Assembly (NCBI GenBank): GCA_024683115.1 | Contig: JAIKYM010000074.1 | Span: forward strand, 1 to 12,482 | Source: Bacilli bacterium | GTDB taxonomy: Bacteria; Bacillota_I; Bacilli_A; RF39; UBA660 | Reading direction: 5' to 3' | DNA length: 12,482 bases | Shown here: one piece after another, positions 1-5,674 of the stretch | Numbering within the stretch: the stretch's first letter is position 1 | How the letters are laid out: the number at the start of each line of letters is the position of its first letter | The notes under the pieces: model-generated | The model's input: the letters and a program-made list of their open reading frames with translations, nothing else | What the model was told of the DNA's origin: nothing | Databases searched by the model: none | Translations under genes and position numbers: made by a program

Positions 1-91
1 GTAATTACATTTTTTAATAATAAATTATTAAAAAACATTAAAAATATATAAAAAATCGTCAAAAATAGCATAGTATTTGATACTTGATATT
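1..91 (+). repeat. Cassette leader repeat, copy 1 (upstream of JAB gene)
   Basis: Aligns without gaps to 923-1013 with 8 mismatches by hand count. It is very A+T-rich and contains the perfect inverted repeat AGTAT-TTG-ATACT at 72-84. The repeat ends 34 nt before the start codon of the JAB gene; copy 2 ends 35 nt before its gene, so position relative to the gene is conserved. It probably holds the cassette promoter and perhaps an operator, but I could not settle on a -10/-35 pair. It begins at the first base of the window and may extend left. Confidence 0.85.
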
Positions 92-124
92 TCTGGTTAA
101 ACTTTTGAAAAAGAGGTGAGATAC

Positions 125-814
125 ATGTCAAATAAAAATCAATATAATTTTAGCAAATTACCACATTCAAAAATAATTATTACTGATGATTTATATCAAA
201 GACTTTTATTTCTAATGGGGAGAAGTGCGTGGGTTGCTAGCGAGCATATGTGCATATTTTATGGAAAAGAAATAGAATCAAATGTTATTCTTTTTGATGA
301 AATGAATCAATATGAAGATTATGATAGTAGAGGTGAGGGTTCCAAAAATCCTTATGATTATTCAGTAGGTCCTGGTGATGGTAAATTTGCAGAAGAATTA
401 GAGACTAGAATTAAATCATCATCAAAAGGGACAATTATTGCAGATATACACACTCATCCATCAAATGTTTGCTTTGGTAATGGAGATGAAGAAGAATATA
501 GATATTTTTCAACTGGTGATATAAAAACTAATCTAAGATGGAACGATTATCTAGAAAAATATGGATTAGAACATGTTGCAGGATTGATAGGTGTAGACAG
601 AATAAATGGAAATATGACAATATCTTTTATTTGGTATAGTAAAAAAGATTCAAAAGTATATCTATTTGATGATGTAGTTGTATATCATAAAGAATTAGAA
701 AAGTATGAATCATTACCTAAAGTAGGCGATATTCAACTACTATATAAAAATTGGGGTTTAGAGGATGTTCCGTTATCACAACAAGTGGAAGAACAATTAA
801 AAAGTTTAAAATAA
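125..814 (+). CDS. JAB/JAMM-domain metallo-isopeptidase-like protein
   Basis: 229 residues from the ATG at 125, which has GAGGTGA at 113-119 in front of it. A GTG three codons upstream lies inside that ribosome site and is less likely. The JAMM zinc-hydrolase pattern is visible: Glu40 in SEHMCIFYG, then HTHP with His109 and His111, then STGD with Ser129 and Asp132. The spacer between HTHP and SxxD is longer than in the textbook motif, about 17 residues. Family members cut isopeptide or peptide bonds next to ubiquitin-like proteins, or process small sulfur-carrier proteins. No E1-like, E2-like or ubiquitin-like gene is nearby, so the substrate is unknown. There is no signal peptide or membrane segment, so it is probably cytoplasmic. 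It is the sole gene of its unit, and the rbgA-start copy begins 16 nt after its stop codon. Confidence 0.75.
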   Translation: MSNKNQYNFSKLPHSKIIITDDLYQRLLFLMGRSAWVASEHMCIFYGKEIESNVILFDEMNQYEDYDSRGEGSKNPYDYSVGPGDGKFAEELETRIKSSSKGTIIADIHTHPSNVCFGNGDEEEYRYFSTGDIKTNLRWNDYLEKYGLEHVAGLIGVDRINGNMTISFIWYSKKDSKVYLFDDVVVYHKELEKYESLPKVGDIQLLYKNWGLEDVPLSQQVEEQLKSLK

Positions 815-818
815 AAGG

Positions 819-865
819 AGTTGATCCAAATGAATGAAAATAAAACTAATATTAACTGGTTGATA
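819..865 (+). repeat. Orphan copy 1 of the rbgA 5' end (core 830-861)
   Basis: Bases 830-861 match the first 32 nt of the rbgA gene (3129-3160) except for one synonymous change (ATT for ATA). The extended block 819-865 matches 2191-2237 with the same single mismatch, so the two orphans share flanks that the functional gene lacks (AGTTGATCCAA before, GATA after). It is preceded by AAAGGAG at 814-820 and could be translated as 14 codons, MNENKTNINWLILI, stopping at 872-874. After codon 10 nothing of RbgA remains. It is read as a recombination scar or attachment site, not a gene. Confidence 0.9.
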
Positions 866-922
866 TTGATTTAGTCTAGCCATTCATGAAACTCCTATAA
901 AATAAGGAAAAAAGATAATTTA

Positions 923-1013
923 GTAATTACATTTTTTAATAAATAATTATTAAAAAGTATTAAAAATAGATAAAAAATGGCCAAAAATAGTATAGTATTT
1001 GATACTTGATATT
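923..1013 (+). repeat. Cassette leader repeat, copy 2 (upstream of SAP-like gene)
   Basis: Ungapped match to 1-91 (8 mismatches by hand count), including the inverted repeat AGTAT-TTG-ATACT, here at 994-1006. It starts 93 nt after the ATG of orphan rbgA copy 1 and ends 35 nt before the ATG of the following gene. A weaker relative lies at about 2319-2360, before the transglutaminase gene: TTAAAATAGATAAAAA followed by AAAAAATGACCA. Confidence 0.85.
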
Positions 1014-1047
1014 GACGGGTAACCAATTAATAAAAGAGGCTGATATT

Positions 1048-1617
1048 ATGGATAGACCAGAATTAAATAAAAAGTTAGATAGTAAAACATTTAGAGATTA
1101 TTATTATTTAAAAGAAGAGTTAATTGCTTTTTGTAGAAAGAATAACTTACAAACTACTGGTAGTAAAATAGAATTAACAGATAGAATATCAAAGTATCTT
1201 GATACTGGAGAAATAATATCTAAGACTTATGATTCCAGGAGAACAAAAATAATAGATGAAATATCTCTTGATAGTATAATAGAAGATAACTTTGTATGCT
1301 CTGAAAAACATAGAGCATTTTATAAAAAAGAAATAGGTAAAAGTTTTTCATTTAATGTTTTATTTCAAAAGTGGCTAAAGAGTAATGCAGGAAAAACTTA
1401 TAAAGAATCAATAGATGTTTATTACAAAATATTAGAAGATAAAAAGAATAATAAAACTACTATTGATAAACAGTTTGAATATAATACATATATTAGAGAT
1501 TTCTTTAATGATAATAAAGATAAGATACTTGAAGATGCTATTAAATGTTGGAAATATAAAAAGAGTATAAAAGGTCATAACAAATATGAGAAAGAAGATT
1601 TAAAGGTGTTACTATGA
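1048..1617 (+). CDS. SAP-domain / DUF6434-like protein
   Basis: 189 residues from the ATG at 1048, preceded by AAAGAGG. A TTG at 1006 would give 14 more residues, but it lies within the shared leader and has no ribosome site. Residues about 20-54 (YLKEELIAFCRKNN...TDRISKYLDTG) resemble a SAP helix-extended-helix motif, which usually binds nucleic acid. Residues about 75-135 (NFVCSEKHRAFYKKEIGKSF, FQKWLKSNAGKTYKE) match what I recall of DUF6434 proteins of Bacillota. It is lysine-rich, with no membrane segment. The next gene overlaps it by 4 nt (ATGA), so the two are translationally coupled. The molecular role is unknown, and DNA or RNA binding is inferred only from the SAP-like part. Confidence 0.7.
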   Translation: MDRPELNKKLDSKTFRDYYYLKEELIAFCRKNNLQTTGSKIELTDRISKYLDTGEIISKTYDSRRTKIIDEISLDSIIEDNFVCSEKHRAFYKKEIGKSFSFNVLFQKWLKSNAGKTYKESIDVYYKILEDKKNNKTTIDKQFEYNTYIRDFFNDNKDKILEDAIKCWKYKKSIKGHNKYEKEDLKVLL

Positions 1618-2033
1618 ATTTAGATAAAATTGAGAAATTTATTGATAAACAAAAAGTAAGTTTTATTTGTTCAGTTGATGATGATAATTGCCCAAATGTT
1701 AAAGCAATGCTAAAGCCAAGAAAAAGAAATGGTTTAAAAGAATTTTATTTTTCTACTAATACATCATCAATGAGAGTAAAACAATATGAGAAAAATCCAA
1801 ATGCTAGCATTTATTTTTATCACAAAGGATTAATTAAATATGTTGGTGTTATGTTAAAAGGTAAAATGGAAGTATTAACAGACCAAGAAACTAAAAATAT
1901 GATTTGGAAAAAAGGCGACACAATGTTTTATAAAAAAGGTGTAACTGATCCAGATTATTGTGTTTTAAAATTTACTGCTACAAGTGGTAGATACTACTCT
2001 AATTTAAAAACTGAAAGTTTTGATATAAAATAA
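1614..2033 (+). CDS. Pyridoxamine 5'-phosphate oxidase-fold (FMN split-barrel) protein
   Basis: 139 residues. The layout fits small split-barrel flavoproteins: an N-terminal helix and strand (FIDKQKVSFICSVDDDNCPN), the KAMLKPRKRNGLKEFYFSTN strand pair, then the KQYEKNPNASIYFYHKG turn and the VGVMLKGKMEVL strand. In this family these segments build the FMN-binding barrel. Such single-domain members are usually flavin- or F420-linked reductases of unknown substrate, not true PdxH, and the length is normal for the group. It is cytoplasmic. Its ATG overlaps the stop of the SAP-like gene, so it should be made with it. A terminator-like hairpin follows 98 nt after its stop. Confidence 0.8.
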   Translation: MNLDKIEKFIDKQKVSFICSVDDDNCPNVKAMLKPRKRNGLKEFYFSTNTSSMRVKQYEKNPNASIYFYHKGLIKYVGVMLKGKMEVLTDQETKNMIWKKGDTMFYKKGVTDPDYCVLKFTATSGRYYSNLKTESFDIK

Positions 2034-2131
2034 ATAGAAAATTAAGAGATTATGATTTGTCATATGACCAAGTAACTATTATGATTAACTTGGTATTGGA
2101 TTAGTAAAACATAATAAATAAGTTAAAAATT

Positions 2132-2161
2132 GACGGAATTATACTAAATTTCGTCTTTTTT
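2132..2161 (+). terminator. Rho-independent terminator after the SAP/PNPOx-like pair
   Basis: Stem GACGGAATT/AATTTCGTC (9 bp with one G-U), a 6-nt loop and a run of six T from 2156 to 2161. It separates the second unit from the promoter-like element and rbgA-start copy that follow. Confidence 0.8.
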
Positions 2162-2162
2162 A

Positions 2163-2171
2163 TGGTATAAT
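2163..2171 (+). promoter_or_regulatory. Extended -10 promoter element before orphan rbgA copy 2
   Basis: TGGTATAAT is a perfect extended -10, directly after the terminator and 30 nt before the orphan rbgA ATG at 2202. It may be the original rbgA promoter, now cut off from the gene by the transglutaminase unit. No good -35 was found at 17 nt spacing. Confidence 0.55.
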
Positions 2172-2190
2172 TTTATTGATTTTAAAAAGT

Positions 2191-2237
2191 AGTTGATCCA
2201 AATGAATGAAAATAAAACTAATATAAACTGGTTGATA
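2191..2237 (+). repeat. Orphan copy 2 of the rbgA 5' end (core 2202-2233)
   Basis: Core 2202-2233 is identical to the rbgA start at 3129-3160 (32/32). The 11 nt before it and 4 nt after it are shared with orphan copy 1 but not with rbgA. The reading frame continues for 30 codons (MNENKTNINWLITI...) to a TAA at 2292-2294, with only a weak ribosome site. RbgA sequence is lost after codon 10. Confidence 0.9.
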
Positions 2238-2320
2238 ACGATTAATTTAAACCCCTGTAGAAAGTATTGTAAAATATGGAAAAACTCAAAATAACATCCT
2301 ACATGTTTTATATAAAAATA

Positions 2321-2329
2321 TGTTAAAAT
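2321..2329 (+). promoter_or_regulatory. Candidate -10 for the transglutaminase-like gene and rbgA
   Basis: TGTTAAAAT fits the TGnTAWAAT pattern seen at other starts in the window. It lies about 100 nt before the ATG at 2431, giving a long leader that includes the hairpin at 2352-2372. No clear -35 is present. Confidence 0.35.
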
Positions 2330-2351
2330 AGATAAAAATCAGTAAAAAATG

Positions 2352-2372
2352 ACCATTTTTAAACAAAATGGT
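2352..2372 (+). promoter_or_regulatory. Perfect 8-bp hairpin in the transglutaminase leader
   Basis: ACCATTTT, a 5-nt loop (TAAAC), then AAAATGGT. No T run follows, so it is not a terminator. It could be an operator or an RNA leader structure. Confidence 0.45.
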
Positions 2373-2430
2373 GGAAGAATTAATAAGGTGATTACAGAAG
2401 TTAACCCCCCTAGAAAATTGAGGTGATAAT

Positions 2431-3108
2431 ATGGGTATAGTATATAGAAATGATAATGGCGAAATTGTTTCAAAGGAAGAATACGAATCTGAATTAGCAA
2501 AATTTCAAATTAATGTTGATGCTCAATATAATATTATAGTTAATGAACTATTAAAAGAAATTAATAATAATGCACATTCAGATAAAGAAAAATTATGGAT
2601 GTTATATGATTATTTAACTTCTGAAAATATGAGTTATGATTTAACAGTACATCCTACTGATACAAGAAGTGCTACTCCACAAAGATATAGTTTTAGAAAT
2701 TATAAGAAATTAACTATAGCGCAAGACAGTAAGTATCCAGCTATATTGAATAATTCAGGTGTATGTATAACATATTCACTTGCATTTGAAGATTTAGCTA
2801 ATAGGTTAAGTATTCCATGTAGAGTAGTTAAAGGTTATACAGGAATGGATCATGCTTGGAATGTAGTTCTAATTGATAATGAAGTAAAACAAATTGATGT
2901 GGCTTATGCTATTATGAATAGAAAAATAAGTGATAAAAAAGATTTTTTCTTAAAAAATTCATTTAATGGTAGAACAATTACTTCATCAATATCTGATTTA
3001 GAAAGAGATATGAGAGAACAACAATACTTAAGAGAACATCCTCAAATAGTAATAAACTCTAGAACTGATGATGGTGAAGAAGAACCAAGAATCACAATAC
3101 ATAGATAA
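2431..3108 (+). CDS. Transglutaminase-like cysteine protease-fold protein
   Basis: 225 residues from an ATG with GAGGTGA 4 nt upstream, the same type of ribosome site as the JAB gene. The transglutaminase-like core is clear: NNSGVCITYSLAFEDLANRL with Cys112, then the GIPxRVV-like SIPCRVVKGYTG, then DHAWNVV with His141, and QIDVAYA with Asp156 completing a Cys-His-Asp triad. Family members form, cut or exchange amide bonds. Many bacterial ones are proteases or peptidases and not cross-linkers. There is no signal peptide, which is atypical of cell-wall-linked members, so it is probably cytoplasmic. The C-terminal 35 residues are polar and acidic. Its stop lies 20 nt before the rbgA ATG with no terminator between, so rbgA is probably read through from this gene. 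The substrate cannot be told. Confidence 0.75.
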   Translation: MGIVYRNDNGEIVSKEEYESELAKFQINVDAQYNIIVNELLKEINNNAHSDKEKLWMLYDYLTSENMSYDLTVHPTDTRSATPQRYSFRNYKKLTIAQDSKYPAILNNSGVCITYSLAFEDLANRLSIPCRVVKGYTGMDHAWNVVLIDNEVKQIDVAYAIMNRKISDKKDFFLKNSFNGRTITSSISDLERDMREQQYLREHPQIVINSRTDDGEEEPRITIHR

Positions 3109-3128
3109 TAATAAAGGAGGTAATACTC

Positions 3129-3160
3129 ATGAATGAAAATAAAACTAATATAAACTGGTT
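3129..3160 (+). repeat. Functional rbgA start carrying the repeated 32-nt core
   Basis: First 32 nt of rbgA, present also at 2202-2233 (identical) and 830-861 (one mismatch). In the orphans homology stops sharply after CTGGTT. The ribosome site AAAGGAGG at 3113-3120 differs from the orphan upstream flank, so the last unit appears to supply the translation signal. Confidence 0.9.
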
Positions 3161-3992
3161 CCCAGGTCATATGGCTAAAACAAAAAGAGAGGTAAGCGAA
3201 TTATTACCTCAAATAGATTTAGTATATGAACTTATTGATGCTAGAATACCTAAATCATCTAAGATAGTCGATATAGATAATTTAATTAAGAATAAACCAA
3301 GAATTCTTATCATGTCTAAAGTTGATTTATGTGATTTAACTGAAACTAATAAATGGAAATCACACTATGAAGAACAAGGCTATAAAGTAGTACTTGTTAA
3401 CTTTAATGATAACAATGATTTTAAAAAGATTGTTACTGCTACAAAAGAAATATCTGATGAGATTAATGAAAAGAGAATTAACAAAGGTTTAAAACCTAAA
3501 GAGATAAGAGCATTAGTTGTAGGTATACCAAATGTAGGTAAATCAACATTTATAAATAAGATGGCAGGTAAGAAGGTTGCCCAAGTAGGTAATATGCCTG
3601 GTGTAACTAAGAATCTTGTATGGTTAAAGACTAACTATAATATTGTTCTTTTAGATACTCCTGGTATTCTTTGGCCTAAGTTTGACTCTAAAGACTTAGC
3701 ATTAAACTTAGCTTCGTGTTCAGCTATTAATATCGAAGTATTAGATAAACATGAAGTAGCATGTCATATATTAAGTAAGTTAAGTAAGAAATATCCAAAT
3801 ATATTAAAAGAAAGATATAATTTAGATAGTTTCTCAAATGATACAATTGAAGATTCATATGAAATAATAGGTAAGAAATATGGTTGTTTGATTAAGGGTG
3901 GAGAAATAGATTATACTAGAGTATCTAATCAAATAATTAATGATGTAAGAAATGAAGCTATTAAGAATATAACTTTTGACAGTAAAGAGTAA
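3129..3992 (+). CDS. rbgA: Ribosome biogenesis GTPase RbgA (YlqF)
   Basis: 287 residues, close to Bacillus RbgA. It is a circularly permuted GTPase needed for late 50S subunit assembly. The N-terminal NWFPGHMAKTKRE (residues 9-21) is the family signature. The G motifs appear in permuted order: G4 as SKVD (63-66; many relatives have NKxD), the G1 P-loop GIPNVGKST (132-140), G2 Thr160 in PGVTK, and G3 DTPG (176-179) followed by ILWPKF. The C-terminal part with KERY and GCLIKGG is the RNA-binding domain typical of the family. Start: ATG with AAAGGAGG 8 nt upstream. It is followed by its own terminator. Its first 11 codons are the repeated core of the upstream array, so expression of this essential-type gene seems to depend on signals brought by the neighbouring accessory unit. 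Confidence 0.97.
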   Translation: MNENKTNINWFPGHMAKTKREVSELLPQIDLVYELIDARIPKSSKIVDIDNLIKNKPRILIMSKVDLCDLTETNKWKSHYEEQGYKVVLVNFNDNNDFKKIVTATKEISDEINEKRINKGLKPKEIRALVVGIPNVGKSTFINKMAGKKVAQVGNMPGVTKNLVWLKTNYNIVLLDTPGILWPKFDSKDLALNLASCSAINIEVLDKHEVACHILSKLSKKYPNILKERYNLDSFSNDTIEDSYEIIGKKYGCLIKGGEIDYTRVSNQIINDVRNEAIKNITFDSKE

Positions 3993-4010
3993 AATAATTA
4001 CTCTTTTTTT
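3984..4010 (+). terminator. Terminator of rbgA, overlapping its stop codon
   Basis: Perfect 9-bp stem AAAGAGTAA/TTACTCTTT with a 5-nt loop, then a T run to 4010. The last two codons and the stop of rbgA form the 5' arm. Confidence 0.92.
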
Positions 4011-4033
4011 ATGATTTATTATTCTGTTAATCT

Positions 4034-4039
4034 TATAAT
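4034..4039 (+). promoter_or_regulatory. Candidate -10 of the serpin gene
   Basis: TATAAT, 20 nt before the ATG at 4060. The implied leader is very short, and no consensus -35 is visible. Confidence 0.45.
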
Positions 4040-4059
4040 TGAATAGAGGAGAGTTATAT

Positions 4060-5610
4060 ATGGAAAAAACACAAAGAAAAAAAGTTGGTTTCTTTTTAAT
4101 TATTACTGCTGTAGTTATGCTTACTTGTGCAGGCATATTATATGTAACAATGGTTGGAAAGAAAGCTGACACTAAGACAAATACAAGTGATAATAAGAAA
4201 TATTTATCTTATAAGATGAAAGGTAATTCATTAGAGGATTTTGACTTATATTTCTTACAATTAGAAAATGAAAAGATTAATAAATTATATAGTCCACTTT
4301 CAATTAAATATGCACTTGAAATGTTAGCTGAAGGAACTAATGGTGAAACTAAAACACAATTAGCTGAATTATTAGGTTCTTATAGTGCTAAAGCGTATCC
4401 TAATAATAAGAATATGTCATTTGCAAATGCAATCTTTATAAAAGATTCTTATAAAGATTCAGTTAAAGAAGATTATATTAAAAACTTAAAACAAAAGTTT
4501 AATGCTAGTGTTTTCTATGATTCATTTAAGACACCAGAACAAATCAATTCATTTGTAAAAAAGAATACATTTGATTTAATTGATAATCTACTTGATGATG
4601 TATCATCTAATGATTTTGTTTTAATTAATGCATTAGCTATTGATATGGAATGGGTTAACAAGATTAAACCTGAAGAAGATGATTATGAAGTAGAATATCC
4701 ACATGAAAGTTACTTTGCATATGTACAAAATCTTAAATACAATGGATATGATCAATTTGATTTTAAAGGTATGGATAAACAAGTTGCTGCTTTAGATTTT
4801 GATTTATCTGTTAATAAGTATGATATTATTAAAGTGCTTGGTGAAGATAATATTAAGAAAACTATAGCAAAAGCTTATGAAGAAGCAAAAGCAGATCCTG
4901 ATAGTGGTTTATGCGGTGATGAAGGAACTACTGAACAAGTAGTAAATAGATTTGTTAAAGAATTAAAAACAAATTATAAATCATTTGATAAATCAACAAA
5001 TTTTGAATTCTATGTTGATGATGATGTTAAAGTATTTGCCAAGGATTTAAAAACTTATGATGGAGTAACTTTACAATATGTAGGTATCATGCCTGAAACA
5101 AAAGAATTAGATGAATTTATCAAAGATACTAAGGCTGAGGATTTAAATAAGATAATAACAAATTTAAAAGAAACTAAATATGATACATTTAAAGAAGGCG
5201 TTATTACTAATATTAAAGGTTCAGTACCAGTATTTAAATTTGAATATGAATTACAATTATTAAATGATTTAAAGAAACTAGGTATTAGTGATGCATTTGA
5301 TCAAAACAAAGCTGATCTATCTAATTTAACTAGTAGTAAGGCTTATATTGATGATGCAGTACATAAAGCTAATATTGAATTTTCTAATGATGGAATTAAA
5401 GCTGCTGCTGCTACATCGATGGGTGGTAAAGGCGGAGATAGTTGTGGATTCGAATATTTCTTTGATGTACCAGTTGAAACTATAGATCTTACTTTTAATA
5501 AACCTTATATGTTCATGGTAAGAGATAAAGATTCTGGTGAAATTTGGTTCATGGGTACAGTTTATGAACCAATTGATGCAGATTCTATCGAATATGGTGA
5601 ATTTGAATAA
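4060..5610 (+). CDS. Membrane-anchored serpin (serine/cysteine protease inhibitor)
   Basis: 516 residues from the ATG at 4060, which has AGAGGAG upstream; an upstream TTG at 4039 overlaps the -10 and is rejected. A basic N-terminus and one hydrophobic segment (about 10-32) make a signal anchor. The Cys at 23 lacks a proper lipobox. Serpin landmarks follow: YSPLSIKYALEMLAEGTNGET (77-97), NAIFIKDSYK...LKQKFNA (123-149), LINALAIDMEW (188-198), the hinge NDGIKAAAATS (443-453) and the C-terminal TFNKPYMFMV...GTVYEP. The alanine-rich, charge-free hinge is what inhibitory serpins need for loop insertion. Counting 14 residues on from the P15 Gly445 puts P1 near Gly459, in MGGKGGDS. The body is longer than a usual serpin of about 370-400 residues, with an apparent insertion near 240-315. 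It probably faces outward and traps extracellular or host proteases. It has its own promoter-like element and terminator. Confidence 0.9.
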   Translation: MEKTQRKKVGFFLIITAVVMLTCAGILYVTMVGKKADTKTNTSDNKKYLSYKMKGNSLEDFDLYFLQLENEKINKLYSPLSIKYALEMLAEGTNGETKTQLAELLGSYSAKAYPNNKNMSFANAIFIKDSYKDSVKEDYIKNLKQKFNASVFYDSFKTPEQINSFVKKNTFDLIDNLLDDVSSNDFVLINALAIDMEWVNKIKPEEDDYEVEYPHESYFAYVQNLKYNGYDQFDFKGMDKQVAALDFDLSVNKYDIIKVLGEDNIKKTIAKAYEEAKADPDSGLCGDEGTTEQVVNRFVKELKTNYKSFDKSTNFEFYVDDDVKVFAKDLKTYDGVTLQYVGIMPETKELDEFIKDTKAEDLNKIITNLKETKYDTFKEGVITNIKGSVPVFKFEYELQLLNDLKKLGISDAFDQNKADLSNLTSSKAYIDDAVHKANIEFSNDGIKAAAATSMGGKGGDSCGFEYFFDVPVETIDLTFNKPYMFMVRDKDSGEIWFMGTVYEPIDADSIEYGEFE

Positions 5611-5634
5611 CTACTGATTATCAGTAGTTTTTTT
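5609..5634 (+). terminator. Terminator of the serpin gene, overlapping its stop codon
   Basis: Perfect 9-bp stem AACTACTGA/TCAGTAGTT with a TTA loop and a T run to 5634. It starts inside the TAA stop. Confidence 0.93.
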
Positions 5635-5647
5635 ATTTATAAATTGT

Positions 5648-5653
5648 TATAAT
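5648..5653 (+). promoter_or_regulatory. Candidate -10 of the rnhB operon
   Basis: TATAAT just after the serpin terminator and 21 nt before the rnhB ATG. It would drive rnhB, the LtaS-like gene and topA together. Confidence 0.55.
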
Positions 5654-5674
5654 GTTCTTTGTGAGGATGATATT

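Larger units (their letters stand above)
2034..2430 (+). other. Intergenic stretch between PNPOx-like and transglutaminase-like genes
   Basis: About 400 nt without a gene. In order it holds a weak 7-bp inverted repeat (2067-2073/2088-2094, no T tract), the terminator at 2132-2161, the extended -10 at 2163-2171, orphan rbgA copy 2, a near-direct repeat (2247-2263 and 2401-2416, both TTAA-C-run-TAGAAA), a TGTTAAAAT promoter element at 2321-2329 and a perfect hairpin at 2352-2372. I see no RNA gene. Confidence 0.7.
1..3160 (+). mobile_element. Putative array of small gene cassettes inserted at the 5' end of rbgA
   Basis: Seen: the 32-nt start of the rbgA coding region occurs at 830, 2202 and 3129 in the same orientation. 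One or two unrelated accessory genes lie between successive copies. Unit lengths from ATG to ATG are 1372 and 927 nt, and a partial first unit begins left of the window. Units 1 and 2 share a 91-nt leader. Inferred: serial insertions into codon 11 of rbgA, each bringing a new ribosome site and a new copy of codons 1-11, so that the essential gene stays intact. The orphan copy nearest rbgA matches it 32/32 and the farther copy 31/32, which suggests the youngest insert is next to rbgA. No integrase or transposase, terminal inverted repeat or tRNA is visible, so the mover is unknown. Illegitimate tandem duplication is the main alternative. Confidence 0.5.

Noticed and set aside
862-885. Possible internal-deletion remnant of rbgA after the orphan core (ATTGATTTAGT resembles rbgA at about 3213-3223)
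   Set aside because: Only an 11-nt loose match, not supported by orphan copy 2, which has a different sequence there; chance similarity is likely.
1006-1047. TTG start giving a longer SAP-like protein
   Set aside because: The extension lies in the shared non-coding leader and has no ribosome site; ATG 1048 has AAAGAGG at good spacing.
2067-2094. Inverted repeat ACCAAGT/ACTTGGT as a terminator
   Set aside because: 14-nt loop and no T run; the real terminator is at 2132-2161.
4039-4059. TTG start giving a longer serpin
   Set aside because: It overlaps the TATAAT box, and the real ribosome site AGAGGAG falls inside the extension.
4060-4135. Lipoprotein signal in the serpin
   Set aside because: The residues before Cys23 (MLT) do not make a standard lipobox; a membrane anchor fits better.
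3855-4172. Minus-strand 105-codon frame
   Set aside because: It crosses the rbgA end, its terminator and the serpin start; low-complexity hydrophobic shadow with no ribosome site.
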